A DNA stretch of 64,000 bases from Bretschneidera sinensis (GCA_023935145.1 CM043697.1:54076001-54140000); one strand, 5' to 3'; shown: positions 35,100 to 47,851, counted from the stretch's first letter. Made by a program: numbers and translations. The notes: generated from the sequence alone by a model not told the origin.

Positions 35100-35320
35100 A
35101 ATTCTCTATCAGCCATACTAAATATTCAACCCCGATAAATTGTCCTGATTATAACCCTATCCTCAGTAGGAACCTCAACAATAACATCATGCATCAAAAG
35201 ACTAACACAAGAATAAATAGATTTCATATACACACTGGATGCAAAAGAATGGGTTGCACCAGGATAAATCGATAATCTAGCAGGTCTATCAAGGATGGAT
35301 ACCATACCCATAACAATATC
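35100..35320 (-). pseudogene. Element D aspartic protease
   Basis: The translation includes PARLSIYPGATHSFASS. Plant Ty3 proteases have Asp-Ser/Pro-Gly-Ala-Thr-His-Ser-Phe here. This copy has Tyr in the Asp position (codon at 35264-35266), so the catalytic residue is lost. The following strand (VIVEVPTEDRVI) is family-like. Confidence 0.75.
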
Positions 35321-35464
35321 AGGAGTGGTATGTCCATCATGTTGGGTCGACGCATAGACTCTGCTTTCTTTGAGCTGTAACTGACTACCATGTCCTCTCT
35401 CAGCTACTGATCATCTGTCTCTACCTCTGCCCCATATACTCTCTGATCCACCACCTCTCTCCAC

Positions 35465-36772
35465 CTATTTTCTCTTCACACCTCCAGTACTTATCTCAAC
35501 AGATTTCTTCATTAGATAATCTATACTAATATGTCCTCCCTTACCCCATACAAAGCACATCAGAGTAGAACAATTCTGAGATAGATACCCTGTCTGATTA
35601 CATTTATAGCAAACTCTCGTCTCTCGATTATACATCAGATTACCACTTCCCCTTGGTGGCATACTTACTCATCTACCATAACTTCTAATTCCTATAGCCT
35701 GTTTCCTAAATCTAGGGTTCCACCAATATTACTCTGAGCTATAGAAGCAATAGATCTTGCTTACCTCTGACTCTGTATTACAGTTCCTTGTGGCAAGGAA
35801 CGCCCCCTTTAGGGTGGTCTCCCACCCTGCACACTCATACTACCACCACCTCTAGGTCCCTCAAATCTAGACCTTTTTAGCCAATCCTTCCTACCTCTAA
35901 ACTCCATAACATCTTTCTCAATCTATAATGTTTTATCCACCATTATAGCATAATTCCCAATACCCATATAAGAGAATTTATTTCGAATTTCATAGTGTAA
36001 CCCGTCTAAAAATATCTTACATTTCATCTCCTCCGTATTTACTAACTCGGGTAAAAACCTCGACAAGGCTATAAATTTACTATCATACTCAGTCACAGAT
36101 AAAGTATTCTGTCTTAAATGAACAAAATCTCTCTCCTACTGCACTCAAAACGTATCTGGAAAATTCCTCACAAAGAACACATCTTTAAACTTACGCCAAG
36201 TTAAGGGTTGATTTTCCTGTATACTCAATCTAGACAGAATATCCTCTCACCATTGAGAAGCCTCACCTTCCAGCTTAAATGAAGAAAAATCAATCTTCTG
36301 CCTATCTGTCATTGGTAAGACTTCAAAATATTTCTTAACATGTTTAATCCATTGCTTAGCTTCAATAGGATTTACAGATCCTCTAAAAGAATGGGTTTTA
36401 AATTTAATAAATCTCACAAAACAATTCTCTTGCATCTCATGTTCAAACACACTATCTCCCTCATAAGCCTCTTGTCTCACCACATCAGGTTCTATTTTAT
36501 CTATTTCCTCTAATCTTTTCTGTAAATTATCATCCCTTTCTTCTGTTGCATTCATTCTCTATAGCACAATCAAGAACTTCTCTAAACTTATCCATCCTAA
36601 TATCAGATTCTCTCCTACCTCTACTAGTACCAGCTGTACTAGCAACCTGTTCCCATGCATGAACCACAAACTCGACCTCCCCCTTGACTTCAGCTCTTCT
36701 AAATATTAGGGGTCTACCACGTCCTCTCTGATTCAGAACACTATCTCTAGCTCTAGTACGTTCATGTGTCAT
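35465..36772 (-). pseudogene. Element D Gag with defective zinc knuckle
   Basis: 36772-36530 is an Arg-rich N-terminus. 36555-36247 is the capsid region (ENCFVRFIKFKTHSFRG, VNPIEAKQWIKHVKKYF, FSSFKLEGEASQW). 35662-35465 has CYKCNQTGYLSQNC, a CCHC knuckle with His changed to Tyr. Frames are broken between 36247 and 35662. In an intact element this forms the particle and binds RNA. Confidence 0.82.
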
Positions 36773-36857
36773 CCTTAGACTCTGTATTTAAATGTAGTTT
36801 AGTTAAATCTTCAACTTCTTTAAATTTTATGCAATCTACAGAATCATAAAACCTAAT

Positions 36858-36869
36858 GCTCTGATACCA
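36858..36869 (-). other. Element D primer-binding site (initiator Met tRNA)
   Basis: The minus strand reads TGGTATCAGAGC, four bases from the 5' LTR edge at 36874. Confidence 0.85.
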
Positions 36870-36873
36870 AAAT

Positions 36874-38671
36874 TATAATGACCCATCCCGGGTTGGCCAC
36901 CCCCGAGATGGTGTCGTCACGTTTTGAAATCCCAGCACGACACATATATGCAACAATATAAAAACATACATCGATTGAAAATATATAAACATATAAATCC
37001 TCAACCCTCAACAGAGGAGTTACATTATTAAAATCCCAACTGAAACAATATATACAACATATTATGCATGAATATTTACACATTTTTTTCCATTGGTCTG
37101 AGGATGTGGACCATGAGATTTACAGATAATAACTTAGTCTGAATCGTAGCTCACAAATCTATTTGTCCTGTCCGCTACTTGAAATTATTTAACAATGAGG
37201 AGTGAGCTTCACAAGCTCAGTGAATTAAATTTACTAGAAATACTCGATTTGTATACTTCTAGTTATATTCATTCATTATTAAATCAGCATAATTAACCAT
37301 CCATCTCTTCTCACATTCTAATTCAATCATTTATCAATTTTTCTTAATAAATAAATTATCAGGCTATCCTCTTTCAATACATATATCTCATAAATTTTAT
37401 CAATTTAATATTTCCAATTCAATATCATCATAAAGTTCTCATCATATAAACCATCAAAAATATAATTCTTTATTATGTCATCCTTTCTATTTATCTATCA
37501 TCAAAATTGTCTCATTATAAGACTCATCTATCTATCAATCACTCAATACTCAAAACTGATTCTTTAGTGTCTTAGACATTAATAATAAATATTTAAAACA
37601 AATATAATGTATGAATTTAAATTTTCTTTCTTTCTTTCTCATAAGATCTTTTCATATTATCATCTGGAAATGTCTTCCGACATGTCGACATGTTTGAGCT
37701 AGACCAGCTACCTTCCTGGTCTTCTTAGGTAGACCATTGCCTTCCTAGTCTTCCTTTTTATGCATATAAGCAATAATATACAAGCAAGCATATATCAAAG
37801 TATTTAATTCAACTATCTAGATTTTTTTCAAAATTATTATTTTTATTATATTTATTAAATTGTCTCCTCATATATCATATCAATTTTTCAATCAAATTTT
37901 CAGAAATTTCATATAACTTTTCAGCATATTTTTCATTAATTCATCCCTTTTTAAAATATAATTTCTTATATAATTAATATTCAACATACTATTAAATCCT
38001 TAATCAATAAATCAATCCAGTATCACACATAACATAAAATACATCATTAAATCATTATAATTCAACAATTTATTCAAATATTATAAATTCATATTTTTAT
38101 TAGTCTCGATTAGTACAAGTAAATCTAACTCTCCACGTAGCACTTAAAGCTACCCATTCATGCTCATTTCAACAATTTCTTGAGATTGTTGATCACCAAC
38201 ACCTAATCATAAACTTTCACAAATCTTACTATTTCATAACTTAATTCAAACAATATAATTATTTATTTATGATTTTTATTGAAAATTTACCTCAAATATG
38301 ATGAAATTATGCTATTGAAGTCGAATAACTGAAATATCTAAATTATTGGAGAAATTTATGTATGAACCTTTGCTCAGGGAAAACAAAATTGAAGAATAGA
38401 AAGAAAGAAAAAAAAAACAAGTGGCGTGATCTGAAGCGTATAATGGCTTCAGAGAATTTAAAGCATGTTGTTTCTTTTTTATTATTATTTTAATTAATGT
38501 ATAATCAAACTTTTCAGAGTTCACATGTGCGTGAACTATCTTGCCGCTTCAATTCTTTTTTTTTATAAAAAAAATCAATAGTTAATCTTTCATGTATATA
38601 TATTATTTAAATTCCATGTAATATCTATCAAATTACTTCTCTACCCTTACTTTAAGAACACAGGTATTACA
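36874..38671 (-). repeat. Element D 5' LTR
   Basis: The plus strand runs TATAATGACCCATCC to GGTATTACA. The terminal TG is changed to TA here. It matches 30113-31890 and carries the same CTTCACAAGCTCAGTGAATT and GTCTCGATTASTACAAGTAA landmarks. Confidence 0.88.
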
Positions 38672-39369
38672 AGGCACTACATGTAGCTAGTTTCAATGGC
38701 TTACTCACACCAATCAGTTACACCCATGGAAAGCATTTGAAGAAACTTTACTCTCTAGGTTTAGTCCCTCAAATTATGATGATCCATAGGGAGTGTTGAC
38801 CAAACTGACTCAAATTGGCATAGTTAGGAAATACCAAACACAATTTGAAGCACTTTCTAATAGGATGGAAGGATTAAATGAAGCATTTTTCAAAATTTGC
38901 TTCATTTCTAGTCTTAGACCCCTCATATGAAGATAAGTCATAGCTCATAAACCTAATGGTTTGATAGATGCTATTGTCTTAGCCAGGCTACAAAAAGAGA
39001 AGCTTAATTATTCAAGATTCATAGGGAGGACTTGGAATCCAAAGCCACTACAATATGCTTTTATTTTGGGGCCAAGACCTGTAATGCATGCTCTTACTGA
39101 ACCTGTTCACAGAAACCTTATTAAAAAATTGTCTCCATTTGAGATGCAACAAAGAAAAGAAAAAAAAAAAGTATTGTGTTTCAATTGTGATGAGAGGTTT
39201 GTGCATGTTTGTAAGTGTAAGAACAACATGGTTTGTTACTTTTGGAGGGTGATTTGGATCATGAAGTGGACTTTGTTGATGATATTAGTTGTGGACTTTG
39301 TCAAGAATTGGATATGGTACCTAAGATTAGTTTCCATGCCTTAATGGGGCAACACTCACTGATTAGGGC
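38672..39369 (+). pseudogene. Element E Gag, C-terminal part with zinc knuckle
   Basis: Gag reading resumes at 38672 with LTKLTQIG, YQTQFEALSNRMEGLNEAFF and ARLQKEKL, then CFNCDERFVHVCKC near 39178. That is a plant Ty3 nucleic-acid-binding motif lacking the usual Gly-His. It continues to ISFHALMGQHSLIRA at the H2 boundary. Several stops are present. The next E codons (TFRLQG) appear only at 43662. Confidence 0.78.
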
Positions 39370-40978
39370 ATGAAAATGCACTTCAGATAAAGTTAATTAT
39401 ATGTATTTGTTGAGATTAATTTTTATTATTCATTAAATTTCTTGACAAGTGTGGTCTTTTGGAGAATTTTGTGTTTTAGTGTATTTTGCAGATTTAAAAA
39501 AAAACAAAGAAACCTTAAGCAAAAAAATATATAAAATATGTTCGAAAGAATCCACAGCATCCGGACCAGTTCAGAGCAGGGAAACAGGGTTTCCCAAGAG
39601 GAGTGTAAGAAAACCCATCATTTCTAGACTATTAAAGATAAATTGAGCATTTTTCTAAGTCATGTTGTCACTAGCAAATGGTGAAAAGGAGTTTCACTAA
39701 ATTGCCAAAATTGCCCGTACAGATCAGTCATTTTTATGGATTAAATTATATTGATTCAGGAAAAACTAGGAGATGAACCATATATGCTTGGAAAGATCCG
39801 GATGTCTATTTTCTGGATAATTTAACGACTCATAAAAATGATTTTTCTAGAGAAAGTTATGGTAGTTTTAGTAGACAAAGGTCAGGTTGTGCGTGATTTC
39901 AGCGTGGTAAAAGTGAAGAAGCTATTAAATTTTGATTTTTTTTAGGATTTCCATGGCCTGGACAGCAGCACAACTGGACCAGTTTTGGATAGTAGAAACC
40001 AAGCCTAGATAGCAGCAAATGCACGGCCTAGACATCAGTAGAATCGAGCCTGGACAGCAGCAGAACTGGGTCTGGACAACAGCAGAAACACATGGCCTGA
40101 ACAGAAACCCTATGGTGACTTTTCTTCCTACAAAGCCATCTCCATATAGCTATATATAGGATTTTAGACTCAGAGAATAGGGGGTTTAAGAGATACACAC
40201 TGAATTTCTAGGGAGCCGTTGTGATTTGTATTATTAGCTAGGCTAAGTTTCAACCAATGCGAAGAGATGAACTCCTAGACATAGTAGGTTTGGCTTGTAT
40301 TTAATTCAAGATTTGTGTTTTAACACTGAATAATTATTTCGAGCTGTTCCGTTTATTTAATATTAAAGTTGATGTTTTTGTGTGACAGACAATTATATTT
40401 TCTTCTCCCATAGATTTTATTTAACTCTGGTGATTGTTTTTTTTTTCTCTATATAAGTTCAGTCATGCTTCTCTTATGTGTGGAATTTAGGATGCAATTG
40501 ATTTTGGTATATTAATTATATATGCTGGTCCTTTACTGCGTTATTGTCTCCGCATAGATCGTCGATTTAGGATATCATATATGATTGACCGTTGTGTTAC
40601 TTGTAAAAACAAGAAGAAGATTTCTCATAATAATTTATAAAAGAATATTTTTGGTGCTTTCACTATTATTTTTCGATTACGTATTTGGGATGTGAAATAC
40701 GTAGTTAAGTTATAATTACTGAATTGATACAAGTTGAAGCTGTGAAATTTAGGAGAGATTCTTGGACCGTTGTGTTACTCATTATTCATTTTCTTTCACT
40801 TTATTCAATTGTATCATTTAATTCTCAACATTTTCTTAATATTAATTTTTAATTTTGTTTCCATTATTTGTTGCCTGAGACTTTGATTGTAGAACGTTCT
40901 CTTCGTGGGATTGACACCCTATTCTATACTATTGCTACCGCATAATACTGTTTGGGCGTAATTCACTCACCAAAGACA
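39370..40978 (+). repeat. H2: unclassified non-coding repeat inserted in element E
   Basis: The E reading frame stops at GGGCA (39365-39369) and resumes at ACATTCAGG beyond G, so this segment is an insertion. It shares blocks with the reverse complement of H1. It has no coding similarity. The right end carries TGGGATTGACACCCTATTC and ACCGCATAATACTG, a motif set I associate with ends of large non-coding plant retroelements. No clear target duplication or LTR was found. Confidence 0.6.
39950..40110. repeat. Degenerate minisatellite GCCTGGACAGCAGCAGAAC in H2
   Basis: About six imperfect units of roughly 22-28 bases centre on GCCTGGACAGCAGCA, GCCTAGATAGCAGCA, GCCTAGACATCAGTA and GTCTGGACAACAGCAG. 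H1 lacks an obvious equivalent. Confidence 0.75.
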
Positions 40979-40983
40979 TTCAG

Positions 40984-43664
40984 TGTAGAGTCCGGTATTA
41001 AGTTAAATTATTTTAAATCATGGGAGTGCTTTTTATATAAATTGGTACGTTTATTTGAAAATAAATTATATTTAATTCGTATTAGAATGTGCAAGACTTG
41101 GAATTAAATAAATAAACTAAGAATATAATAAAAACATATATCAAGGGAGGGTTACAAAGTTATTGAATGATTGTAAGAAAAACTAAGTAAAACTGGAATT
41201 ACTAGAGAATGGTGTGGTGGAAAGTAAAAAAATAAGAAATGGAGGGGTAAACTTGAAATAAGGATAAAAAGAGGCTATAAAAGAGGGTGAGGCATCATAT
41301 TTTTTGGTAGAAGTCTCTAGAGAGACCGAGAGAAAAAGAGAAGAAAAAAAGAGAACAAGAAGAAGAGAGAGGGAAAAAACTCAAAAATCAAGGTAAAAAT
41401 CTACCTTATTTTCTATTAAATCTTCAAGCATGTTTATAAACTTAGTATTTGAGTTTGAATTTATGGATTTGAAGTTGTTTGAGAAAAATTTGAGAAGATT
41501 TAAGTTATTTTGAAGGAAAATAGGTTTTAAACCAAATTTCATGATTTTTGAAGCTTAAAGTTCAGATTTTAATGTGGGTAATGTTGAATTTTGTTGATAA
41601 AACTATAAGAAACTTGTATCTTTGAATATTTGAGAATTCCCATGGAAATCAAAGAGTATTTTTGGAGGAAAAAGTGAATTTACCTAAGAAATTTTCTTGG
41701 GAATGGATGGTGTAGTCGACTACATTAGTGCATAGTCGACTTCAGTTTGTTTCTGGACCAAATTTTCTAGGAACAGGTGTTGTAGTCGACTACTCAAGGC
41801 ATTAGAGGCTGTTTTATTCGACTACAACATGTCGTTTCCCCAAAATTTGACATTTTTCCTTCAATTTTTTAAATGTAAAACCTTTCCAAAGTGATTTTAA
41901 TCTTCATATACATTGGAAACATGAATAAAGCACCTTTGAAATGCCTCATATTCTTGATATTAAAGTGATTTTGAAACCCAAAGTCAACAATTTGAAAAGG
42001 AAAGGAAAAATGGCATAATGTGTTGAGATTTTGATTTATGGTTGCATGCGAAGTGTGCGCATGATATTTAAAGTATACAAATACCTTTAGGGTTGCATAG
42101 TATTCTATAATGATTGATAATGATGGGGTTAAGTGCTATTTACTTCTAGGCACAAGTGATGAACAACTTTGAAGGACAAATGAAGTAGTTGGGGATTAGT
42201 TTGTGGATTGCGTAGCAAGGTGAGTTCGCCTTACTTCTAGTGAACAAGAAGGAATTAGGAACCTTAAGACTTAAATAAATATTGAATATGAAAAGTCGAT
42301 AATATAAATATGTTTAAGATTTGATGTGTTATGTGATTTTGCATATATATGAAATAGTACATATGTAAGTTAAAATATAAAGGGTTATCCTTTTCTTCCA
42401 CTATATGATGTTATTATTGAAAAGAATTGTGATTCTGATATGATGGATTGTTGTGAGTGTGATGTGCACATTTGTGGATTTATGTGTGAGAATTGTATTG
42501 GTTGTTGTATGGTAATGATTGTCTTTTTTGTGTGATGAGAATGGATTGTTTGAGATTGATATAAATTTTATGTTTGAAAATTATGCTCTCATTTTGAACA
42601 TGTTTAATGATTCGAATGTACGTGTGAATGGTAAAACCTGCACAGAAGGGGTGAAAAGGATTAAGGATAGTATGGAAATGGTAGGACCCCGTCTGAAAAG
42701 AGTGAAGATGATGAGATGATTAATGTACTGGTACGTGGAGAGATGTCCTCGTTCTGATATGACTTATGAATTGAGAAAATTTGAAATGAGATGAATTGAA
42801 TACATTGTAGGGCCTTGGGTCCGAGAGTTAAATTTGAAATGAATTGAGATGTGATCATGCATTGCATTGCATTTCATAAGATGTTGATTATTGGGATTTA
42901 ATGATGATTAATTTGATTTTCCAAATGAGGGGCACATAATGTGATTGGCCTAGCGAGGGGCGTATAATGTTTATTTGTGTGATGTGATGGTATTGTGTAT
43001 ATTTGTCAATTGATTGTGATATGAAAATTTTGAGAATGAATTGTGTGATAAGTATATGAATGTACTATAAATACATTTTGTGATTATAGTGTTATGTGTA
43101 GTGTCATTATGTGATAGACGCACTTCCTCGAATTGAAGATATGGAGAAAATATAAGCTATATTCAAATGAAATGATAACCATTTAGAGTAAAGTGCTAAA
43201 GAATTGAATGCATAATAATGATTGGTAAATGAAATTAAAAATCAAGTATTATGAGTAATGTGATTTCTCACTAAGATTTTTAAAGCTCACCCCTCCTTTA
43301 TGTTTTATTTCTCCCCAGGTGGCAGCTGATTACAGAAGTAACTCTAGTTGAGAGTTGATAGTTAGAGATTGCGCAAATGGTTTGGAAGCGTCATTCTCAG
43401 AGTAAGTCCAAAATTTTCTTTTTAAAATTCTTGTTTATATAAAAGGGAAGAGAAAGTTGAATATTTGTAAACTATAGGTATTTTAAAAAGTGATGCATTA
43501 GTTGTTTTGTATGGATATGATTATAATGGAATAATTTGTTTGATCATGATAAATTGTGAGTTATAATGTATAGCAAGATGTGTGCATGAATTTCAGGTTA
43601 AAGCTCGAAGCTTAAAGGTGACAATTTCATCTCAGGTAGGACCCACTTGGGATGGGTTGTGACA
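40984..43664 (+). mobile_element. Element G: solo LTR of a Ty3/gypsy-like retrotransposon
   Basis: A 2681-base segment from TGTAGAGTCCGG to GGGTTGTGACA lies between a perfect 5-bp duplication ttcag (40979-40983 and 43665-43669). A promoter-like GGCTATAAAAGAGGG is near 41270, followed by an A/G-rich leader, as in long plant LTRs. There is no internal coding region, primer site or second LTR. This fits a solo LTR left by recombination. The orientation is inferred from the TATA box. It carries AGTCGACT palindromes near 41713-41830. Confidence 0.8.
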
Positions 43665-45135
43665 TTCAGGTTGCAAGGTTTGGTATGCAAGATGGGCTTT
43701 CAAGTCTTGATTGATGGATGCAGTAATCATAACTTCCTCAAATAATGAGCGATACGATTTTTGGTATTGACAATTACACATTCTAAGTACTTTGAGGTGC
43801 AAGTAAAGAATGATGATATGCTAAGTTGTTTGGGAATTTGCAAAGAGGTGTCAATTACATTATAGGGGATACTTTCATTATGGATTTTTTTTATCCTTCT
43901 ATAAGGAGCTGAGATTGTCCTTGGTGTGTAGTGGTTACAACATTTAGGTCATATTACTACAGATTATGCAAAACTTACTATGGATTTCTTGTGGCAAGGG
44001 TCATCAGTTCACTTATAGGGTGATCACAGGCCTACATTTAATTATATTGGCTCTAAACAATTGAAAATTTTGTTTGCCAATGGATGAATCATTGTTTGTT
44101 TATATCTCAAGAGTTTGAAGGCATTTGAGTATGTTAGTACACTTGTAGAGAGTTATCTACAAGATGCAGTACTAGATGTTGATATGCAACAAGTTCTAAA
44201 GAATTTCCAATGGTGTTTGTAGAACCTAAGGGCGTGTCTCCTATAAGAGATATTTATCACAGAATCATAGTAGATCTAATGGCAAAACTAGTGAATAGCA
44301 AGCCATATAAGTATCCACATTTCCAAAAGAATGAAATAGAAAGATTAGTACAAGAGATCCTTGATGAAGGAATTATTAGGCTAAGTGTAAATCCTTATAG
44401 TTCTCTAGTATTATTGGTGAAAAAGAAGGATGGGAGTGGGAGATTTTGTATTGATTATATAGGTTTAAATGACATCACTGTCTAGGATAGATTTCTTACC
44501 CAACAATGGATGAGTTATTAGATAAACTCTATGGTGCAACTATATTTTCAAATATTGACTTGAGAGTTGGTTATCATATATATAGCATGATGATGTGCAC
44601 AAGACTTCATTCACAACACATTCAGGCCATGTTGAATTTTTAGTAATGCCTTTTGGCCTCATTAATGCTCTATTTACTTTTAGAGCTACTATGAGTTAAG
44701 CTTTGAAAGAATTCATGAGGAAGTGTGTGATTGACTTTTTTGATGATATTTTGATCTATAACAAGAACAAAGTAGATCATATCATCCACTTGAGGAGTGT
44801 GTTGCAATGCCTTAAAGCTGAGAGTCCTTATGCTAAGATGAGTAAATGTAAATTTGCTCAAACCTCAATTGATTATTTGGGTTATGTTATTTCTGCTTAG
44901 AGAGTAACACCTGACTAGTCTAAGATTGTGGTGATGCTTGATTAGCATATACATTTCAATCCTAAGCAATTAAAGAGTTTTCTTGGGTCTCATTGGTTAT
45001 CATAGAAAGTTTATTAAAGGTTTTGCATATATTGCAGCTCCCTTGATTGATATGTTGAAGAAAGAAGCATTCAACTGGAGTGGATGTGCTCAACAAACCT
45101 TTGATTCACTAAAGTTAGTCATGGTGAAAGCACAT
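43665..45135 (+). pseudogene. Element E protease and reverse transcriptase
   Basis: From 43665 the reading gives FRLQGLVCKMGFQVLIDGCS and then NHNF, the protease start, where Gly-Cys-Ser replaces the usual Ser-Gly-Ser. Near 44210-44485 is the reverse transcriptase N-terminal part (NPYSSLVLLVKKKDGSGRFC). Near 44703-44900 is the palm with FFDDILIYNKN, so this active site is intact. Then comes the connection (KSFLGS, YHRKFIKGF) up to the F insertion. Stops at 44483 and elsewhere break the frame. RNase H resumes at 54197. Confidence 0.82.
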
Positions 45136-46776
45136 TGTTGACCCTGAATGATTTTGATAGTGATAAAAATCTTAATTAAGCACTAATGAATATTACTTAA
45201 GTAATACATATTGTTAATAGTGCTTATACATCAAAGGAGATCAAGATTGTAGAAATTGGTGAATCAAAGTTGATGATCTCAAAAGTCAATAAGCTCTTCA
45301 AAAGATCAAATTCAAGGAGAATAATTTAAATGCAACTCCAAAGTCAAAAAGGGATAAATTATAGGTTTGAATCCTAAGATACACTTTGTAAGCATTTCAA
45401 TTTTTAAGAGCTAATTATATTTGCATTACATTTTATTATATAGTCTTAATTAATTGAAGATATAAAATCTCCAAGTGATTATATTAAATGCAAATAAATT
45501 AATTGAGCTCAATACTTAACATTCTCTAATTGAATTTAAGAAGAATTCATGTTGACATAGAAAATTACTTAAGCATTTATAATATATCATTCTTCATATA
45601 TCTTGCACACATATTATGCTTAAATTTGTAATATGTTTTGTCATCACCAAAAATGCCTTAATCAAAAAATTGATTAGATTAATTTTGATGATAACAAAAC
45701 ACTTTTGAAGTGTTTAACTCGTGTGTTTAATGTGTAAGAAAGTTTGATTCAATTAGGAGATTTTTTGGAACTCAAAAATCCAAAAAGAATAAAGAGATAT
45801 GAAGAAAATAGATGCTGAAAACACTGTTCATCTTGAAAACACTGTAGCAGCGCTCAAACAGTGACCCAGTCGATCGGGTGAATAGTACAATCGACTGATA
45901 AAAAGGGCAGAAGGTTCCCAGTCGACTAGTAAGTCATACCAGTCGATTGGTAACACTGTAACAGCAAAAATGTGATTTTTAAAGAGGATCTAGTCGATTG
46001 GTATCACGACCCAGTCGACTGGTAGTTCAAAAATATGACCGTTGGGACTCAAAATATGAGATTTTAAAGGCATAATCAATTCAAATTAAAGTCTAACGGC
46101 CATATTAATTGATGGCTATATAAACCCACTCAATTCAGCATTCAACAAGAAGGAGAAGACATTCAAAAAGAGTAGAGCACACACAATCAAGTCATTCATT
46201 CCTTGAAACTCAAAAAGCTTTGAAATACTCATGTTGAGCCATTCGTCAAGCTTTAATTTGAAAGAGAGATATTATTCAGTTGTATAAGCTTCCTTTTTTA
46301 TCTCTACCATTTACTTTATAGCATTTATTGTAAAGGGATTACTTCCGAGAGGAAGGGGATAGCTTCCAAGAGGAAGGGATTGTAAGGTTTGTACAACACC
46401 GGTGAAGTTGTACGACTAAGTTTCTTAGTGGATTACTTCAAGGAGGTTCCTTGAAGAGAGTGGACGTAGGGTCGAAACGAATCCGATATTGCCGAACCAC
46501 TATAAACTGAGTTTACATCTCTCTAACTCTATCTCATTAATTAATTTCATAATTACTTGCTTATAATTATTTATTATTCAAGTAAATGAGATTGATTGCT
46601 TAATAATTTTATAATTCAATTATCATTTCTATTTTAAGCAATAAACTCTCTCATCTTTGTGTTAGTAATTTAGAAAGATTTAATTCCACATATATTTTGA
46701 TATTTGAGATTGCAAAAAGTATTTAATTTTTTAATACCCAATTCACCCCCCTCTTGGGTTGAAACCTCAGTCTACA
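45136..46776 (+). repeat. Element F 5' LTR
   Basis: A 1641-base LTR from TGTTGACCCTGAATG to CAGTCTACA. An AGTCGACT-type array is at 45865-46025. Near 46345-46380 two copies of CTTCCRAGAGGAAG form small hairpins. Few differences exist from the 3' LTR. Confidence 0.92.
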
Positions 46777-46778
46777 AT

Positions 46779-46790
46779 TGGTATCAGAGC
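46779..46790 (+). other. Element F primer-binding site
   Basis: TGGTATCAGAGC, complementary to initiator-Met tRNA, two bases after the 5' LTR. Confidence 0.92.
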
Positions 46791-46831
46791 AGGTGCTCTT
46801 ATTTTAGGCTTAACATCCTAGAGTTGATCCT

Positions 46832-47851
46832 ATGGCAACTATATTTTTAGAAGGAAGAGATCTTTCTAGTCCTCCTCTTCTCCATGAAACAAATTTCACC
46901 TATTGGAAAGCTCAAATGAAGATTTTTATTCAAGCACATGATTATTATGCTTGGTATTTCATTCTTGAAAATGAAAATGACTTTGATATAAATGATAGTA
47001 AATTCATTCAATTAAATGCTAAAGTTATGAACATGTTTTATAGTTCTCTTGATCAAAACGAAGTTGATCAAATTTCCTCATTTAAGACTGTAAAATAAAT
47101 TTGGGATTTATTGGAAGTCATACATGGATGAAATGAGCAAGAAAAGAATTTCAAATTAAAAAACTTTGTTCATGACTTAGAGCATTTTAAAATGAATGAA
47201 AATGAATCAATTTTTTATTCGCAAACTCGTTTTACCATACTTGTTAAAACTTTATCTTTCATGGGTAAAATTTATTCTAACCTTGAACTTGTGAGAATAT
47301 TTCTTAGGTCTTTGTCAAATCAATGGAAAATTATTTTGACAAAGCATTCTACAAGTGAAAGTTTAGAAGAGCTTGTGAAATCCCTCAAGAAGCATGAAAG
47401 CTACTTGGATTACAAAATTGATGGTTCCACCACATCCTTACCTCTTATGGAAATTAAAGATGTTAATCATGATGGTGATGAAGAAGAAGAAGACTCCTCG
47501 AATAAATAGATCGGATACGAGGAAAGTAAGGTATTGACTTCTTCCTCTTCAAAAAATAACATTGTTAGTAATAGTGAAGAATTGGTAAAAGTCATAAATG
47601 AAATGTATGAAGAATTGAAGAAATTCGATTCTAGGAACACCATTCTTAAAAAAGAGGTGTCATCTCTTTCTAAAGAGATGGTAGGTCTAAGAGAAGAAAA
47701 AGATAAATTATCTTCATTACTTTATGACTCTTCTCAAGATCTTCTTAAAGATGAAAATGAAAACTTAAAGAAGAAGATAATAGAATTGAATGGCATAATA
47801 TCTATACTTATGCTTGGAAAAGAAAAGCTAGATGAAGTGCTATCTTGCTAA
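46832..47851 (+). pseudogene. Element F Gag, N-terminal and coiled-coil region
   Basis: 46832-47098 opens MATIFLEGRDLSSPPLL with NFTYWKAQMKIFIQAHD, the copia Gag start. It continues at 47192-47509 (YSNLELVRIFLRSLSNQWK) and 47534-47851, which is Lys/Glu/Leu-rich and probably coiled-coil (ELKKFDSRNTILKKEVSSLS). Stops at about 47096, 47507 and 47849 interrupt one overall order. Its role in an intact element is particle assembly. Confidence 0.82.

Larger units (their letters stand above)
30113..38671 (-). mobile_element. Element D: Ty3/gypsy (Tekay/Del-like chromovirus) inserted in element E Gag
   Basis: LTRs of about 1.8 kb lie at 30113-31890 and 36874-38671. The flanks aggtg and aggca agree at 3/5, and the duplicate copy's left flank is aggcg, which suggests the original target site. 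Inside the right LTR the minus strand has TGGTATCAGAGCATTAG, a Met-tRNA primer site. Minus-strand order is Gag, zinc knuckle, protease, reverse transcriptase, RNase H, integrase. Long LTRs with this primer site suggest the Tekay lineage, but no chromodomain was confirmed. Key catalytic residues are lost. Confidence 0.87.

Noticed and set aside
45865..46025. CRISPR-like array in element F
   Set aside because: The units are short, imperfect palindromes with related spacers inside a plant LTR. There is no leader or cas gene.
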